From Pseudomonas sp. MAG733B (GTDB lineage: Bacteria; Pseudomonadota; Gammaproteobacteria; Pseudomonadales; Pseudomonadaceae), in the NCBI RefSeq assembly GCF_036884845.1, contig NZ_CP145732.1, positions 2,666,001-2,730,000 on the forward strand: 64,000 bases of DNA, read 5' to 3'. The notes beneath the pieces are model-generated. The model did not search any database and was not told the DNA's origin. It worked only from the letters and a program-made list of their open reading frames with translations. Both the position numbers and the translations under genes were made by a program. Numbering within the stretch: the first letter of the stretch is position 1; each line of letters starts with the position of its first letter. This document shows positions 54,702-64,000 of this stretch, piece by piece.

Positions 54702-54739
54702 GAGCTGTCGAGTGAAACGAGGCTGCGATCTTTTGATCC
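54697..54739. repeat. Single degenerate REP-like unit at the end of trpF
   Basis: TGTAGGAGCTGTCGAGTGAAACGAGGCT plus GCGATCTTTTGATCC: same head and tail as the unit at 32536, with a different middle. It begins inside the trpF stop codon. The remaining 210 bases before accD show only a short TGACGGC/GCCGTCA hairpin (about 54749-54774). Confidence 0.65.
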
Positions 54740-54949
54740 AGCTCGCATGTGACGGCTGGCACACTGCCGCCGTCAGTAACTGCACTTGCACAAAGCAGGC
54801 ATGGCTGAGGGTTTTTTGGAGTTGCACGCAGGTCAAGTTTCCTGACCCGGCAATCCAGCGATCATCGCCGCACACATGAATTTAGCGCTAGGGCATACGC
54901 GGGGCTGCGAACCAGAGCGTTCGGGCCGCCGGTACTGGAGAAAGAAAGC

Positions 54950-55870
54950 ATGAGCAACTGGTTAGTAGACAAACTGATCCCTTCGATCATGCGTTCCGAG
55001 GTCAAGAAGAGCTCGGTGCCTGAAGGTCTTTGGCACAAATGCCCGTCTTGCGAGGCTGTGCTGTATCGTCCAGAGCTTGAAAAAACCCTGGACGTTTGCC
55101 CCAAGTGCAACCATCACATGCGTATTGGCGCACGCGCCCGTATCGACATTTTCCTCGACGTCGAAGGCCGTACCGAGCTGGGCGCGGACCTGGAGCCGGT
55201 TGACCGTCTGAAATTCCGTGACGGCAAGAAGTACAAGGATCGCCTGACCGCTGCACAAAAGCAGACCGGCGAAAAAGACGCACTGGTCTCCATGAGCGGT
55301 ACGCTGCTGGGCATGCCGGTGGTGGTTTCGGCGTTCGAATTCTCCTTCATGGGTGGTTCGATGGGCGCCATCGTCGGTGAGCGCTTCGTGCGCGCCGCCA
55401 ACTACGCGCTGGAAAAACGCTGCCCGATGATCTGCTTCTCCGCCTCTGGTGGTGCGCGGATGCAGGAAGCGCTGATCTCCCTGATGCAAATGGCCAAGAC
55501 CTCCGCGGTACTGGCGCGTCTGCGTGAAGAAGGCATTCCGTTCATCTCCGTACTGACCGACCCGGTCTACGGCGGTGTTTCCGCCAGTCTGGCGATGCTG
55601 GGCGACGTGATCGTCGGCGAGCCGAAAGCCCTGATCGGTTTTGCCGGTCCGCGCGTGATCGAGCAAACCGTGCGCGAAAAACTGCCGGAAGGCTTCCAGC
55701 GCAGCGAGTTCCTGCTGGAGCACGGCGCCATCGACATGATCGTTCACCGTCAGGAGCTGCGTCCGCGCCTGGGCAACCTGCTGGCACAAATGATGGGCCT
55801 GCCGACGCCGAAATTCGTCGCTGCGCCAATCGAGCCGATCGTCGTTCCGCCGGTGCCTGCCAACATATGA
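54950..55870 (+). CDS. accD: Acetyl-CoA carboxylase carboxyltransferase, beta subunit
   Basis: A 306-residue subunit that with AccA makes malonyl-CoA for fatty acid synthesis. N-terminal zinc ribbon with CPSC and CPKC ([12 protein letters not shown]... [11 protein letters not shown]) and crotonase-fold core ([35 protein letters not shown]). Stop overlaps the folC start by 4 bases. Confidence 0.97.
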   Translation: MSNWLVDKLIPSIMRSEVKKSSVPEGLWHKCPSCEAVLYRPELEKTLDVCPKCNHHMRIGARARIDIFLDVEGRTELGADLEPVDRLKFRDGKKYKDRLTAAQKQTGEKDALVSMSGTLLGMPVVVSAFEFSFMGGSMGAIVGERFVRAANYALEKRCPMICFSASGGARMQEALISLMQMAKTSAVLARLREEGIPFISVLTDPVYGGVSASLAMLGDVIVGEPKALIGFAGPRVIEQTVREKLPEGFQRSEFLLEHGAIDMIVHRQELRPRLGNLLAQMMGLPTPKFVAAPIEPIVVPPVPANI

Positions 55871-57174
55871 CCCAACGTACCCTTGGCGAGTGGCTCGCCT
55901 ACCTTGAGCAGTTGCACCCTTCGGCCATCGACATGGGCCTTGAGCGCTCGCAACAGGTAGCGTCCCGCATGGGACTGGGCAAGCCGGCGCCTCGGGTGAT
56001 CACGGTCACCGGCACCAACGGCAAGGGTTCTACCTGTGCGTTCGTGGCTTCATTGCTGCGGGCCCAGGGCCTGAAAGTCGGTGTCTACAGTTCCCCGCAC
56101 CTGCTGCGCTACAACGAGCGGGTGCAGGTCAACGGCGTCGAAGCCACTGACGCCGAGCTGTGCCAGGCCTTCGCTGCGGTGGAGGCCGGTCGCGGCGACA
56201 CTTCCCTGACCTATTTCGAGATGGGCACCCTGGCGGCGTTCTGGCTGTTTCAACAGTCCGGGCTCGATGCCGTGGTGCTGGAAGTCGGTCTCGGCGGGCG
56301 TCTGGACACGGTCAACGTGGTCGACGCCGATATGGCGCTGGTCACCAGCATCGGTGTCGATCACGCGGATTACCTGGGTGATACCCGCGAGTCCGTGGCC
56401 TTCGAGAAGGCCGGCATTTTCCGCCAGGGCGCGCCTGCGCTCTGTGGCGACCTGAATCCTCCGCAACCCTTGCTGGACAAAGCGCGCGAGCTCAATTGCC
56501 CGTTTTTCCTGCGTGGGCGCGATTTCGATCTCGGCATCACCGATCACAACTGGCAATGGCGCGGTCTTGACGCTCAGGGTCGTGTGGTCGAGCTGCGCGA
56601 TCTGCCATTGCTCGATCTGCCGATGGAAAACGCCGCGCTGGCCTTGCAGGCCTATCTGCTGCTCGGTCTGCCTTGGGTGGATGCGCAGATTGTTCAGGCT
56701 CTGCAAGCGACGCGAGTGGTCGGTCGTCTCGATCGTCGGCAGTTCAACTGGCAGGGCAAGCGTCTTAACCTGTTGCTGGATGTAGGGCACAACCCCCATG
56801 CGGCAGAATACCTGGCACGGCGTCTGGCCAACCGCCCACCGGTCGGCAAGCGTCTGGCGGTGTTCGGGTTGCTGGCGGACAAGGATCTGAATGGTGTTGT
56901 TGATGAGTTGAGTGCTAGTGTCGAGCACTGGGCTGTCGCACCGCTGGATTCGCCACGGGCGCGACCGGTTAACGATTTGCACGAAGCGCTGCACAAGCGC
57001 GGCGCTTCAGTAACGTCTTATGATAGCGTGGCTGCCGCCCTGGAAGGGCAGAGCGCGCTGGCAACGAGCGACGACGAAATTCTGTTGTTCGGATCATTTT
57101 ATTGTGTCGCCGAGGCCCTGGAATGGCTGGCCCGGCGCTCCACGGAGGAAGCGGCAAATGGCATTGCTGGATAA
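55867..57174 (+). CDS. folC: Dihydrofolate synthase / folylpolyglutamate synthase
   Basis: A 435-residue Mur-ligase-like enzyme that adds glutamate to dihydropteroate and folates. P-loop [49 protein letters not shown] and the C-terminal [19 protein letters not shown] overlaps the accD stop (ATGA), so translation is coupled. Confidence 0.97.
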   Translation: MTQRTLGEWLAYLEQLHPSAIDMGLERSQQVASRMGLGKPAPRVITVTGTNGKGSTCAFVASLLRAQGLKVGVYSSPHLLRYNERVQVNGVEATDAELCQAFAAVEAGRGDTSLTYFEMGTLAAFWLFQQSGLDAVVLEVGLGGRLDTVNVVDADMALVTSIGVDHADYLGDTRESVAFEKAGIFRQGAPALCGDLNPPQPLLDKARELNCPFFLRGRDFDLGITDHNWQWRGLDAQGRVVELRDLPLLDLPMENAALALQAYLLLGLPWVDAQIVQALQATRVVGRLDRRQFNWQGKRLNLLLDVGHNPHAAEYLARRLANRPPVGKRLAVFGLLADKDLNGVVDELSASVEHWAVAPLDSPRARPVNDLHEALHKRGASVTSYDSVAAALEGQSALATSDDEILLFGSFYCVAEALEWLARRSTEEAANGIAG

Positions 57175-57817
57175 GGCCTACAAACAGCGCATGGTCGGCG
57201 CCCTGGTTCTGGTGGCGCTGGCGGTGATTTTCCTGCCAATGCTGTTCTCGCGGCAGGATGAGCAGCGCCATGTGACGGTTGAAGCCCCGGCTGCACCGCA
57301 AGCACCGGCGATGCCGCAAGTGCAGGTTGAGCCGGTGGTGGTGCCTGAGCCGCAAGCCTTGCCTCAGGAACCAGTGCCGAGCGATGACGAAATCGCCCAG
57401 CAGGAAGTGCCCGTTGCGCCTGTCGCGCCAGCGCCAACCGCAAAAGCTGTCACGCCGCCTCCTGCTCCAGCACCGGTTCCGGCGCTCGCGGCAAAACCTG
57501 CGACCGCGCCCGCCCAGCCGATCACCGCGGCTCCGGGCAAGCCGGACACCACGCAAAGCCGCGTCGATGCCAATGGTCTCTCGGTGAGCTGGTCGGTGCA
57601 ACTGGCCAGCCTGGCCAATCGTGAAAGTGCGGAAAAGCTGCAGAAGACCCTGCGCAGCCAGGGTTACAACGCTTATATCCGTACCGCCGACGGCAAGAAT
57701 CGGGTGTTTGTCGGGCCGCTGATCGAGCGTGCCGAAGCCGATCGTCTGCGTGACTTGTTGAACCGCCAGCAGAACCTCAAGGGGTTTGTGGTGCGTTTTC
57801 AGCCAGAGCGCGGCTAA
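57158..57817 (+). CDS. SPOR-domain protein (DedD-like)
   Basis: A 219-residue bitopic membrane protein: a basic start ([12 protein letters not shown]), one TM segment (VGALVLVALAVIFLPMLF), a Pro/Ala-rich periplasmic linker (about residues 45-145) and a C-terminal SPOR domain (WSVQLASLANRESAEKLQKTLRSQGYNAYI, in parts, VFVGPLIERAEADRL). SPOR domains bind denuded peptidoglycan at the division septum. The start at 57158 lies inside the end of folC (17-base overlap) with GGAGGAAG upstream. Confidence 0.92.
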   Translation: MALLDKAYKQRMVGALVLVALAVIFLPMLFSRQDEQRHVTVEAPAAPQAPAMPQVQVEPVVVPEPQALPQEPVPSDDEIAQQEVPVAPVAPAPTAKAVTPPPAPAPVPALAAKPATAPAQPITAAPGKPDTTQSRVDANGLSVSWSVQLASLANRESAEKLQKTLRSQGYNAYIRTADGKNRVFVGPLIERAEADRLRDLLNRQQNLKGFVVRFQPERG

Positions 57818-57915
57818 ATCTATCGCACCGATTTGAAATGCACTGACAATCGCAGCTTACCGATAAGCATGGGCTCTGCTAAAATGCGCCGCCTTATCCG
57901 TCTGTAGGCTGCACT

Positions 57916-58476
57916 GTGCCATTTACCTGGGTTGACTGGGCGATCGTTGCAATCGTCGCCATCTCCGCATTGATCAGTCTGAGCCGCGGCTTCGTCAAAG
58001 AAGCACTGTCGCTGGTGACCTGGATCATCGCAGGAGCCGTTGCCTGGATGTTCGGTGGCTCATTGTCCGAGTACCTCGCCGGATACATTCAAACACCTTC
58101 GGCTCGCGTGATCGCGGGCTGTGCCATCATGTTTGTCGCCACGTTGATCGTAGGCGCAATGATCAATTATCTGATCGGCGAATTGGTACGCGTCACCGGG
58201 TTGTCCGGGACCGATCGATTCCTCGGCATGGCCTTTGGCGCCGCGCGTGGCGTTTTGCTGGTGGTCGTGGCGGTCGGGCTATTGAGCCTGGGGCCGGTAC
58301 AGCAGGACGAGTGGTGGCAGCAGTCGCAACTCGTGCCAAAATTTCTATTGGTCGCCGATTGGTCCAAAAACCTGATTCTCGGGTGGAGCAGTCAGTGGCT
58401 TGCCAGCGGTATCAGCGTACCCGCTGAAATACCGTTCAAGGAGCACCTCTTGCCGATGGCCAAAACGCCTCAGTGA
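57916..58476 (+). CDS. cvpA: CvpA family membrane protein
   Basis: A 186-residue inner-membrane protein with four hydrophobic segments and the CvpA opening TWVDWAIVAIVAISALISLSRGFVKEALSL (in parts). It starts with GTG at 57916. CvpA is needed for colicin V export and for envelope stress tolerance in other bacteria; its molecular role is unclear. In the usual place before purF. Confidence 0.93.
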   Translation: MPFTWVDWAIVAIVAISALISLSRGFVKEALSLVTWIIAGAVAWMFGGSLSEYLAGYIQTPSARVIAGCAIMFVATLIVGAMINYLIGELVRVTGLSGTDRFLGMAFGAARGVLLVVVAVGLLSLGPVQQDEWWQQSQLVPKFLLVADWSKNLILGWSSQWLASGISVPAEIPFKEHLLPMAKTPQ

Positions 58477-58517
58477 GTTGTGTTCAGTTCAGATCCATTA
58501 AGTAGGGGTTGCGTCGC

Positions 58518-60023
58518 ATGTGTGGCATCGTCGGTATCGTCGGTAAGTCGAACGTCAATCAGGCGCTGTATGACGCGCTAACCGTCCTCCAGCACCGCGG
58601 CCAGGACGCTGCCGGTATCGTGACCAGCCATGATGGCCGGTTATTCCTGCGCAAGGACAACGGCCTGGTGCGTGACGTGTTCCAGCAGCGTCACATGCAG
58701 CGCCTGGTCGGCCACATGGGCATTGGCCATGTGCGCTATCCGACCGCGGGCAGCTCGACCTCGGCCGAAGCTCAACCGTTTTACGTCAACTCGCCTTACG
58801 GCATCACCCTGGCGCACAACGGTAACCTGACCAACGTTGAACAGCTGGCCAAGGAGATTTACGAATCTGACCTGCGCCACGTCAACACCAGCTCCGACTC
58901 GGAAGTGCTGCTCAACGTGTTCGCACACGAACTGGCCCAGCGCGGCAAGTTGCAGCCAACCGAAGAAGACGTGTTTGCCGCCGTCACCGACGTGCACAAC
59001 CGTTGCGTCGGTGGTTACGCCGTCGTGGCGATGGTGACCGGCTACGGTATCGTCGGTTTCCGTGACCCGCACGGCATCCGCCCGATCGTGTTCGGCCAGC
59101 GTCACACCGACGAAGGCGTCGAGTACATGATCGCGTCCGAAAGCGTGTCCCTGGACGTGCTCGGCTTCACCCTGATTCGCGACCTGGCACCGGGCGAAGC
59201 GGTCTACATCACTGAAGACGGCAAGCTGCACACCCGTCAGTGCGCGACCAACCCGTCCCTGACTCCGTGCATCTTCGAACACGTGTACTTGGCGCGTCCG
59301 GACTCGATCATCGACGGCGTGTCGGTGTACAAGGCCCGCCTGCGCATGGGCGAGAAACTCGCCGAGAAGATCCTGCGCGAGCGTCCTGAGCACGACATCG
59401 ACGTGGTCATCCCGATCCCGGACACCAGCCGCACCGCGGCCTTGGAGCTGGCGAACCACCTGGGCGTGAAGTTCCGCGAAGGCTTCGTGAAGAACCGCTA
59501 CATCGGCCGCACCTTCATCATGCCGGGCCAGGCAGCACGGAAAAAATCCGTACGCCAGAAGCTCAACGCAATCGAGCTGGAATTCCGCGGCAAGAACGTG
59601 ATGCTGGTGGACGACTCCATCGTTCGCGGCACCACCTGCAAGCAGATCATCCAGATGGCACGTGAAGCGGGCGCCAAGAACGTCTACTTCTGTTCCGCTG
59701 CGCCGGCCGTGCGTTTCCCGAACGTCTACGGCATCGACATGCCGAGCGCCCATGAACTGATCGCTCACAACCGTTCGACCCAGGACGTGGCTGACCTGAT
59801 CGGCGCTGACTGGCTGATCTATCAGGACTTGCCTGACTTGATCGAAGCGGTCGGTGGCGGCAAGATCAAGATCGACAAGTTCGATTGCGCGGTGTTCGAC
59901 GGCCAGTACGTCACCGGCGACGTCGACGAGGCTTACCTGAACAAGATCGAGCAGGCACGCAACGATGCCTCCAAGGTCAAGACGCAGGCAGTCAGCGCGA
60001 TCATCGATCTGTACAACAACTGA
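58518..60023 (+). CDS. purF: Amidophosphoribosyltransferase
   Basis: A 501-residue enzyme for the first step of purine synthesis. It begins [10 protein letters not shown], so Cys2 becomes the N-terminal nucleophile after Met removal, which fixes the ATG at 58518. Glutaminase signals [20 protein letters not shown], and the PRPP motif [14 protein letters not shown]. Closed by a terminator. Confidence 0.98.
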   Translation: MCGIVGIVGKSNVNQALYDALTVLQHRGQDAAGIVTSHDGRLFLRKDNGLVRDVFQQRHMQRLVGHMGIGHVRYPTAGSSTSAEAQPFYVNSPYGITLAHNGNLTNVEQLAKEIYESDLRHVNTSSDSEVLLNVFAHELAQRGKLQPTEEDVFAAVTDVHNRCVGGYAVVAMVTGYGIVGFRDPHGIRPIVFGQRHTDEGVEYMIASESVSLDVLGFTLIRDLAPGEAVYITEDGKLHTRQCATNPSLTPCIFEHVYLARPDSIIDGVSVYKARLRMGEKLAEKILRERPEHDIDVVIPIPDTSRTAALELANHLGVKFREGFVKNRYIGRTFIMPGQAARKKSVRQKLNAIELEFRGKNVMLVDDSIVRGTTCKQIIQMAREAGAKNVYFCSAAPAVRFPNVYGIDMPSAHELIAHNRSTQDVADLIGADWLIYQDLPDLIEAVGGGKIKIDKFDCAVFDGQYVTGDVDEAYLNKIEQARNDASKVKTQAVSAIIDLYNN

Positions 60024-60027
60024 GTAA

Positions 60028-60050
60028 TTACCGGCCCTGAGGGGCCGGTT
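60028..60050 (+). terminator. Rho-independent terminator of purF
   Basis: ACCGGCCC (60028-60035), loop TGAG, GGGCCGGT (60040-60047), then TTT. Confidence 0.85.
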
Positions 60051-60097
60051 TTGTATCCGGCTTTTAATTTACGAGAATTAGGGAAAGGAGTGACAGC

Positions 60098-61309
60098 ATG
60101 AGTCAGGATTGGGATGCCGGTCGGTTGGACAGCGACCTCGAAGGCGTAGCGTTCGATACCCTGGCCGTACGTGCCGGTCAGCACCGTACGCCGGAAGGCG
60201 AACACGGTGATCCGATGTTCTTCACTTCCAGCTACGTATTCCGCACCGCTGCCGACGCCGCCGCGCGTTTTGCCGGCGAAGTGCCGGGCAACGTCTACTC
60301 GCGCTACACCAACCCGACCGTGCGCGCCTTCGAAGAGCGCATCGCGGCCCTGGAAAGCGCCGAGCAAGCCGTGGCCACCGCAACCGGCATGGCTGCGATC
60401 ATGGCGGTGGTGATGAGCCTGTGCAGCGCCGGCGACCACGTATTGGTGTCGCGCAGCGTGTTTGGCTCGACCATCAGCCTGTTCGAGAAGTACTTCAAAC
60501 GCTTCGGGATCGAAGTCGATTACGTGGCCCTGGCGGACTTGTCCGGTTGGGACGCGGCGATCAAGGCCAACACCAAATTGCTGTTCGTCGAGTCGCCATC
60601 CAACCCTCTGGCCGAGCTGGTCGACATCGCCGAACTGGCGAAAATCGCTCACGCCAAAGGCGCGATGCTGGTGGTCGACAACTGTTTCTGCACCCCTGCG
60701 TTGCAGCAGCCGCTGAAAATGGGCGCGGACATCGTCGTGCACTCGGCGACCAAGTTCATCGACGGCCAGGGCCGTTGCATGGGCGGTGTCGTCGCCGGTC
60801 GCAGCGAGCAGATGAAAGAAGTGGTCGGTTTCCTGCGTACTGCCGGGCCGACCCTGAGCCCGTTCAACGCCTGGATCTTCCTCAAGGGCCTGGAAACCCT
60901 GAACCTGCGGATGAAGGCGCACTGCGCCAACGCCCAGCAACTGGCCGAGTGGCTGGAGCAGCAGGACGGCATCGAGAAAGTCCATTACGCCGGTCTCAAG
61001 AGCCATCCGCAGCACGAATTGGCCCTGCGTCAGCAGAAGGGGTTCGGCGCGGTGGTGAGCTTCGAAGTGAAGGGCGGCAAAGAGGGCGCCTGGCGCTTTA
61101 TCGATGCAACGCGCCTGATTTCGATCACCGCCAACCTGGGCGACAGTAAAACCACCATCACTCACCCGAGCACCACCTCTCACGGCCGTCTGGCGCCGCA
61201 AGAGCGTGAAGCCGCGGGCATTCGTGACAGCCTGATCCGCGTCGCGGTCGGTCTGGAAGACGTGGCAGACCTGCAAGCCGACCTGGCGCGCGGGTTGGCT
61301 GCCTTGTGA
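60098..61309 (+). CDS. metZ: O-succinylhomoserine sulfhydrylase
   Basis: A 403-residue PLP enzyme of the Cys/Met metabolism family that makes homocysteine directly from O-succinylhomoserine and sulfide. [34 protein letters not shown], the PLP lysine in [19 protein letters not shown] and [11 protein letters not shown]. The order purF-metZ and the GQGRCMGG segment support MetZ over MetB/MetC. GGAAAGGAG lies before the ATG. Confidence 0.95.
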   Translation: MSQDWDAGRLDSDLEGVAFDTLAVRAGQHRTPEGEHGDPMFFTSSYVFRTAADAAARFAGEVPGNVYSRYTNPTVRAFEERIAALESAEQAVATATGMAAIMAVVMSLCSAGDHVLVSRSVFGSTISLFEKYFKRFGIEVDYVALADLSGWDAAIKANTKLLFVESPSNPLAELVDIAELAKIAHAKGAMLVVDNCFCTPALQQPLKMGADIVVHSATKFIDGQGRCMGGVVAGRSEQMKEVVGFLRTAGPTLSPFNAWIFLKGLETLNLRMKAHCANAQQLAEWLEQQDGIEKVHYAGLKSHPQHELALRQQKGFGAVVSFEVKGGKEGAWRFIDATRLISITANLGDSKTTITHPSTTSHGRLAPQEREAAGIRDSLIRVAVGLEDVADLQADLARGLAAL

Positions 61310-62079
61310 TCGAGCTGTCTACGCCACCCGCTTCCAATGGTCGTGTTGCACTGGTAACCGGTGCTGCGCGGGGCATTGGGTTGGGGATTGCGGCCTGGCT
61401 GATCAGCGAGGGCTGGCAAGTCGTGCTGACGGACCTGGATCGTCAGCGCGGTTCGAAAGTGGCGAAGGTACTCGGCGACAATGCCTGGTTCATCGCCATG
61501 GACGTCTCGAACGAAGGGCAGGTCGCGCTGGGTGTTGCCGAGGTGCTGGGGCAATTCGGGCGTCTGGATGCGTTGGTGTGCAACGCGGCAGTTGCCGATC
61601 CGCACAACATCACCCTGGAAAGCCTCGATCTGGCTTACTGGAATCGGGTGTTGGCGGTGAACCTCAGTGGGCCGATGCTATTGGCCAAGCACTGTGCGCC
61701 GTATCTTCGCGCTCACAACGGGTCGATCGTCAATCTGGCCTCGACCCGTGCCGCGCAATCGGAGCCTGATACCGAGGCGTATGCGGCGAGCAAGGGCGGT
61801 TTGCTGGCCCTGACTCACGCGCTCGCCATCAGCCTTGGCCCGGAAATTCGCGTCAATGCCGTCAGCCCGGGCTGGATCGATGCGCGCGACCCTTCTGCGC
61901 GCCGTGCCGAACCGCTGACCGATGCCGATCATGCCCAACATCCGGCGGGCAGGGTAGGGACGGTCGAGGATGTGGCGGCGATGGTGGCCTGGTTGCTGTC
62001 GAAGAACGCCGGTTTCGTCACGGGCCAGGAGTTCGTGGTGGACGGTGGCATGACCAAGAAGATGATTTACAGCGAGTAA
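61306..62079 (+). CDS. SDR-family oxidoreductase
   Basis: A 257-residue classical [34 protein letters not shown], catalytic Ser (NLAS), YAASK and the end [14 protein letters not shown]. It starts with GTG at 61306, overlapping the metZ stop (GTGA), so it is coupled to metZ. Substrate unknown; similar to 3-oxoacyl-reductase-type and sugar dehydrogenases. The following 130 bases are the tRNA promoter region. Confidence 0.9.
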   Translation: MIELSTPPASNGRVALVTGAARGIGLGIAAWLISEGWQVVLTDLDRQRGSKVAKVLGDNAWFIAMDVSNEGQVALGVAEVLGQFGRLDALVCNAAVADPHNITLESLDLAYWNRVLAVNLSGPMLLAKHCAPYLRAHNGSIVNLASTRAAQSEPDTEAYAASKGGLLALTHALAISLGPEIRVNAVSPGWIDARDPSARRAEPLTDADHAQHPAGRVGTVEDVAAMVAWLLSKNAGFVTGQEFVVDGGMTKKMIYSE

Positions 62080-62157
62080 CTCCAGCGGTCTGGCTACTAG
62101 CGACATTGTGCGGATTGAAACGATTTTGTCTTTTTCAGAAAAACTTCAATCCTGCTA

Positions 62158-62186
62158 TTGACTTAGGTTCGCCACCTGCGTAAATT
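62158..62186 (+). promoter_or_regulatory. Sigma-70 promoter of the tRNA-Val/Asp cluster
   Basis: TTGACT (62158-62163), a 17-base spacer and TAAATT (62181-62186), then a CG-rich discriminator 23 bases before tRNA-Val. Confidence 0.8.
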
Positions 62187-62208
62187 TCGCGGCCTCGGAG
62201 ATGCAAAC

Positions 62209-62284
62209 GGGTGATTAGCTCAGCTGGGAGAGCGTCTGCCTTACAAGCAGAATGTCGGCGGTTCGATCCCGTCATCACCCACCA
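62209..62284 (+). tRNA. tRNA-Val (TAC)
   Basis: 76 bases with CCA: acceptor GGGTGAT/ATCACCC, anticodon stem TCTGC/GCAGA, loop CTTACAA, anticodon TAC, T-loop GGTTCGATCCC. Confidence 0.97.
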
Positions 62285-62337
62285 CTCCCGAGAAACTTGC
62301 GAAAGCAAGAAGGAAGCTGAAATGCCTCCACCGACGC

Positions 62338-62414
62338 GCAGCGGTAGTTCAGTCGGTTAGAATACCGGCCTGTCACGCCGGGGGTCGCGGGTTCGAGTCC
62401 CGTCCGCTGCGCCA
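62338..62414 (+). tRNA. tRNA-Asp (GTC), copy 1
   Basis: 77 bases with CCA: acceptor GCAGCGG/CCGCTGC, anticodon stem CCGGC.../GCCGG with anticodon GTC (CCTGTCACG), T-loop GGTTCGAGTCC. Confidence 0.97.
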
Positions 62415-62509
62415 TTATTTACGAAGCAGATTTCGCTCTGGTTCGCGATTGAAAAGCACCGAAGCTCTTCAATCAAACGAGTTACTTGGGCGAAAGTCCA
62501 AAGCGATAC

Positions 62510-62586
62510 GCAGCGGTAGTTCAGTCGGTTAGAATACCGGCCTGTCACGCCGGGGGTCGCGGGTTCGAGTCCCGTCCGCTGCGCCA
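62510..62586 (+). tRNA. tRNA-Asp (GTC), copy 2
   Basis: Identical to copy 1 over all 77 bases; the 95-base spacer between them is unique sequence, unlike the Ala/Glu cluster. Confidence 0.97.
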
Positions 62587-62661
62587 TATCTGCACTGAGG
62601 CCTACTGAACGCCTCGGAGCTACGAAGAAAGCCACTGGTTTACTTCGAGTCGATAGCAAAG

Positions 62662-62688
62662 ACCCTGGTCGAAAGACCGGGGTTTTTT
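62662..62688 (+). terminator. Rho-independent terminator of the tRNA-Val/Asp cluster
   Basis: CCCTGGTC (62663-62670), loop GAAA, GACCGGGG (62675-62682, one T-G), then six T's. Confidence 0.9.
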
Positions 62689-62783
62689 GTGTCTGAAATT
62701 TGGCTTTTTCTACTCTTTCGCTCTTAGCGCCCAATCTTTCTGCACTCGCGGTGCATAAAGCGCTTGGTTCGTTGCTGCAACAT

Positions 62784-62803
62784 TAATTAGAATCACTCTC
62801 ATT
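62784..62803. promoter_or_regulatory. Fur-box-like site before the ECF sigma gene
   Basis: TAATTAGAATCACTCTCATT keeps the GA-AT-A/T-ATC...ATT pattern of Pseudomonas Fur boxes, including the common GAATCA-N-TCTCATT form, about 30 bases before the sigma factor start. This fits iron-repressed FecI-type genes. Confidence 0.6.
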
Positions 62804-62831
62804 TACGACTCCTGGCACAGGGCTTCTTGAG

Positions 62832-63341
62832 ATGAGTGATGCAGCGATGCCGAAGGAGCAAACCCTTCACGACCTGTACCGCGATCACCGTGGCTGGCTT
62901 GAGAGCTGGTTAAGGCGACGCATGGGCAATGCCTGCGATGCGGCGGACCTCAGTCAGGATACGTTTTTGCGTTTGCTCGCCAGCTCCCAGCGGGTCGCGG
63001 ATCTGCATGAGCCCCGTGCCTATCTGCTGACAGTGGGCAAGCGCCTGCTGAGCAACTTCTATCAGCGCCGCAGTCTCGAGCAGGCTTACCTGAATGCCTT
63101 GGCATCCCTGCCGGAAGACTGCGTGCCGTCCCCGGAACAGCGCTGGTTACTACTGGAAACCCTGCAAGCCCTGGACGAATTGCTCGATGGATTGCCGCGA
63201 GCAGTACGACGGGCTTTTCTCTGGAGTCAGCTCGAAGGCCTGAGCTACCAGCAAATCGCCGAGCGCTTGTCAGTCTCCGAACGCACGATCAAGCGCTACA
63301 TGGCGCAAGCCTACGAGCATTGCCTGTTGGTGGAACTGTGA
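62832..63341 (+). CDS. ECF sigma factor (FecI-like, iron-starvation type)
   Basis: A 169-residue ECF sigma factor: region 2 (LHDLYRDHRGWLESWLRRRMGNACDAADLSQDTFLRLLA, in parts) and region 4 (LPRAVRRAFLWSQLEGLSYQQIAERLSVSERTIKRYMAQA, in parts). The DAADLSQDTFLRLL and SVSERTIKRYMA segments mark the FecI group. An alternative ATG lies at 62847. Its stop overlaps the GTG start of the fecR-like gene. Expected to drive a TonB-dependent receptor gene beyond the window edge. Confidence 0.93.
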   Translation: MSDAAMPKEQTLHDLYRDHRGWLESWLRRRMGNACDAADLSQDTFLRLLASSQRVADLHEPRAYLLTVGKRLLSNFYQRRSLEQAYLNALASLPEDCVPSPEQRWLLLETLQALDELLDGLPRAVRRAFLWSQLEGLSYQQIAERLSVSERTIKRYMAQAYEHCLLVEL

Positions 63342-64000
63342 ACAGCGCCGCGCCCGATGCCCGTCAGGTGGTGCGAGCGGCCGCGCAATGGCTGGCTTTG
63401 CTCGAATCCGGTGGTGCCACCGAGCAGGATCGCGCGAACCTGCAGCGCTGGCGCGATACGTCGCCCAGCCATGAGCAAGCCTGGCAGAAGGCGCAAGCTT
63501 TGCGTCAGCGCTTCGCCGACCTGCCTTCAGCGTTGGCCCTGAGCAGCCTCGACCGTCCCGATCCTGGGCGCCGCGTGGTGCTCAAACGCGCACTGGGCGC
63601 CGTAGCGTTGGTGCCCGCAGCCTGGCTGATCAGCCGGCAATTACCTATGAACGTCTGGCGCGCCGATCTGCACACCGCCACTGGCGAGCGCAAACAAGTG
63701 CATCTCGCGGATGGCAGCTCCCTGCAACTAAATACCGCCAGCGCCGTCGATGTGGATTTGCCGAATCGCCGGTTGAAGCTGGTGGAGGGCGAAATGTCGC
63801 TGAAGGTGTCGGGTGTCTCGCCATTGACGATCCAGACCCGCTTCGGTCAAGTGATCGTCAGCCAAAGCGAAGTCTGCGTGCGCCAGGACAATCGCGGTTG
63901 TCGAGTCTCGGTGTTCAACGGCGCCGTGCAGTTGCAACCGTTGCAGGGCTCAACACTGACGCTGCGCGCGGGTCAGCAGGTGAATCTTCAAGCCGCAGGC
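63338..64000 (+). CDS. FecR-type anti-sigma/sigma regulator (3' end outside window)
   Basis: The frame is open from a GTG at 63338 (GTGA overlap with the sigma gene) to the window end, 221 residues. N-terminal cytosolic DUF4880 domain (AAAQWLALLESGGATEQDRANLQRWRD, in parts; HEQAWQKAQALRQRF), one TM segment (LGAVALVPAAWLISRQL, about residues 88-104) and a periplasmic FecR domain (TATGERKQVHLADGSSLQLNTASAV, in parts; VFNGAVQLQP). It relays receptor signal to the sigma factor. The C-terminal part that contacts the receptor is missing here. Confidence 0.92.
   Translation, partial: MNSAAPDARQVVRAAAQWLALLESGGATEQDRANLQRWRDTSPSHEQAWQKAQALRQRFADLPSALALSSLDRPDPGRRVVLKRALGAVALVPAAWLISRQLPMNVWRADLHTATGERKQVHLADGSSLQLNTASAVDVDLPNRRLKLVEGEMSLKVSGVSPLTIQTRFGQVIVSQSEVCVRQDNRGCRVSVFNGAVQLQPLQGSTLTLRAGQQVNLQAAG

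Noticed and set aside
54749..54774. TGACGGC...GCCGTCA inverted repeat before accD as an operator
   Set aside because: The 7-bp arms with a 12-base loop are within what chance gives in GC-rich DNA, and no known regulator matches.

Overview
The window is chromosomal DNA from a Pseudomonas, most likely of the P. fluorescens group. Three things support this: high GC content with strong third-position GC; the gene order tyrB-uvrB-MFS/EmrA pump-gltX-tRNA(Ala/Glu)...leuC-leuD-leuB-asd-asd2-fimV-truA-trpF-accD-folC-SPOR-cvpA-purF-metZ-SDR, which matches the P. aeruginosa arrangement as I remember it; and many short inverted REP repeats of the types common in fluorescent pseudomonads.

Left part (1-5.5 kb): the end of a GGDEF diguanylate cyclase, a small glycine-rich exported protein, an exonuclease III, an arylamine N-acetyltransferase with an intact Cys-His-Asp triad, a BrnT/BrnA toxin-antitoxin pair, and an NCS2 purine/xanthine-type permease preceded by a perfect TTGTATACAA-type palindrome.

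Aromatic catabolic block (5.5-23.4 kb): fifteen genes run without a break on the minus strand from 19563 down to 5553, with mostly overlapping or very close ends. The order is antABC (anthranilate 1,2-dioxygenase), a five-component branched-chain/aromatic-type ABC importer, a kynurenine-formamidase-like hydrolase, a second complete ring-hydroxylating dioxygenase (reductase, alpha, beta), an isochorismatase-fold protein without its catalytic triad, an SDR dehydrogenase, and a dienelactone hydrolase fused to an NTF2/SnoaL-like domain. An OprD-family porin and two tandem AraC/XylS regulators diverge from it. The layout suggests uptake and conversion of a larger N-containing aromatic compound into anthranilate and then catechol. 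The substrate is not known from the sequence, and this is the main candidate for an undescribed system.

Middle part (23.4-43.3 kb): tRNA-Asn, two small hypothetical proteins, tyrB, uvrB, an EmrAB-type efflux pair, gltX and a four-gene tRNA cluster (Ala-Glu-Ala-Glu) made by tandem duplication. These are followed by a TetR regulator with a hydrolase and a thioesterase, dusC, a quinol-dependent nitric oxide reductase (norZ) with a terminator-like hairpin in its leader, a large PAS-GGDEF-EAL protein, and a LysR regulator divergent from leuC.

Right part (43.4-64 kb): leucine biosynthesis (leuCD, a methyltransferase, leuB), asd and a paralogue without the catalytic cysteine, fimV, truA, trpF, accD, folC, a SPOR/DedD-like protein, cvpA, purF, metZ and an SDR. 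Then come tRNA-Val and two tRNA-Asp genes. The window ends in an ECF sigma/anti-sigma (FecI/FecR-type) pair behind a Fur-box-like site; the FecR gene is cut by the window edge.
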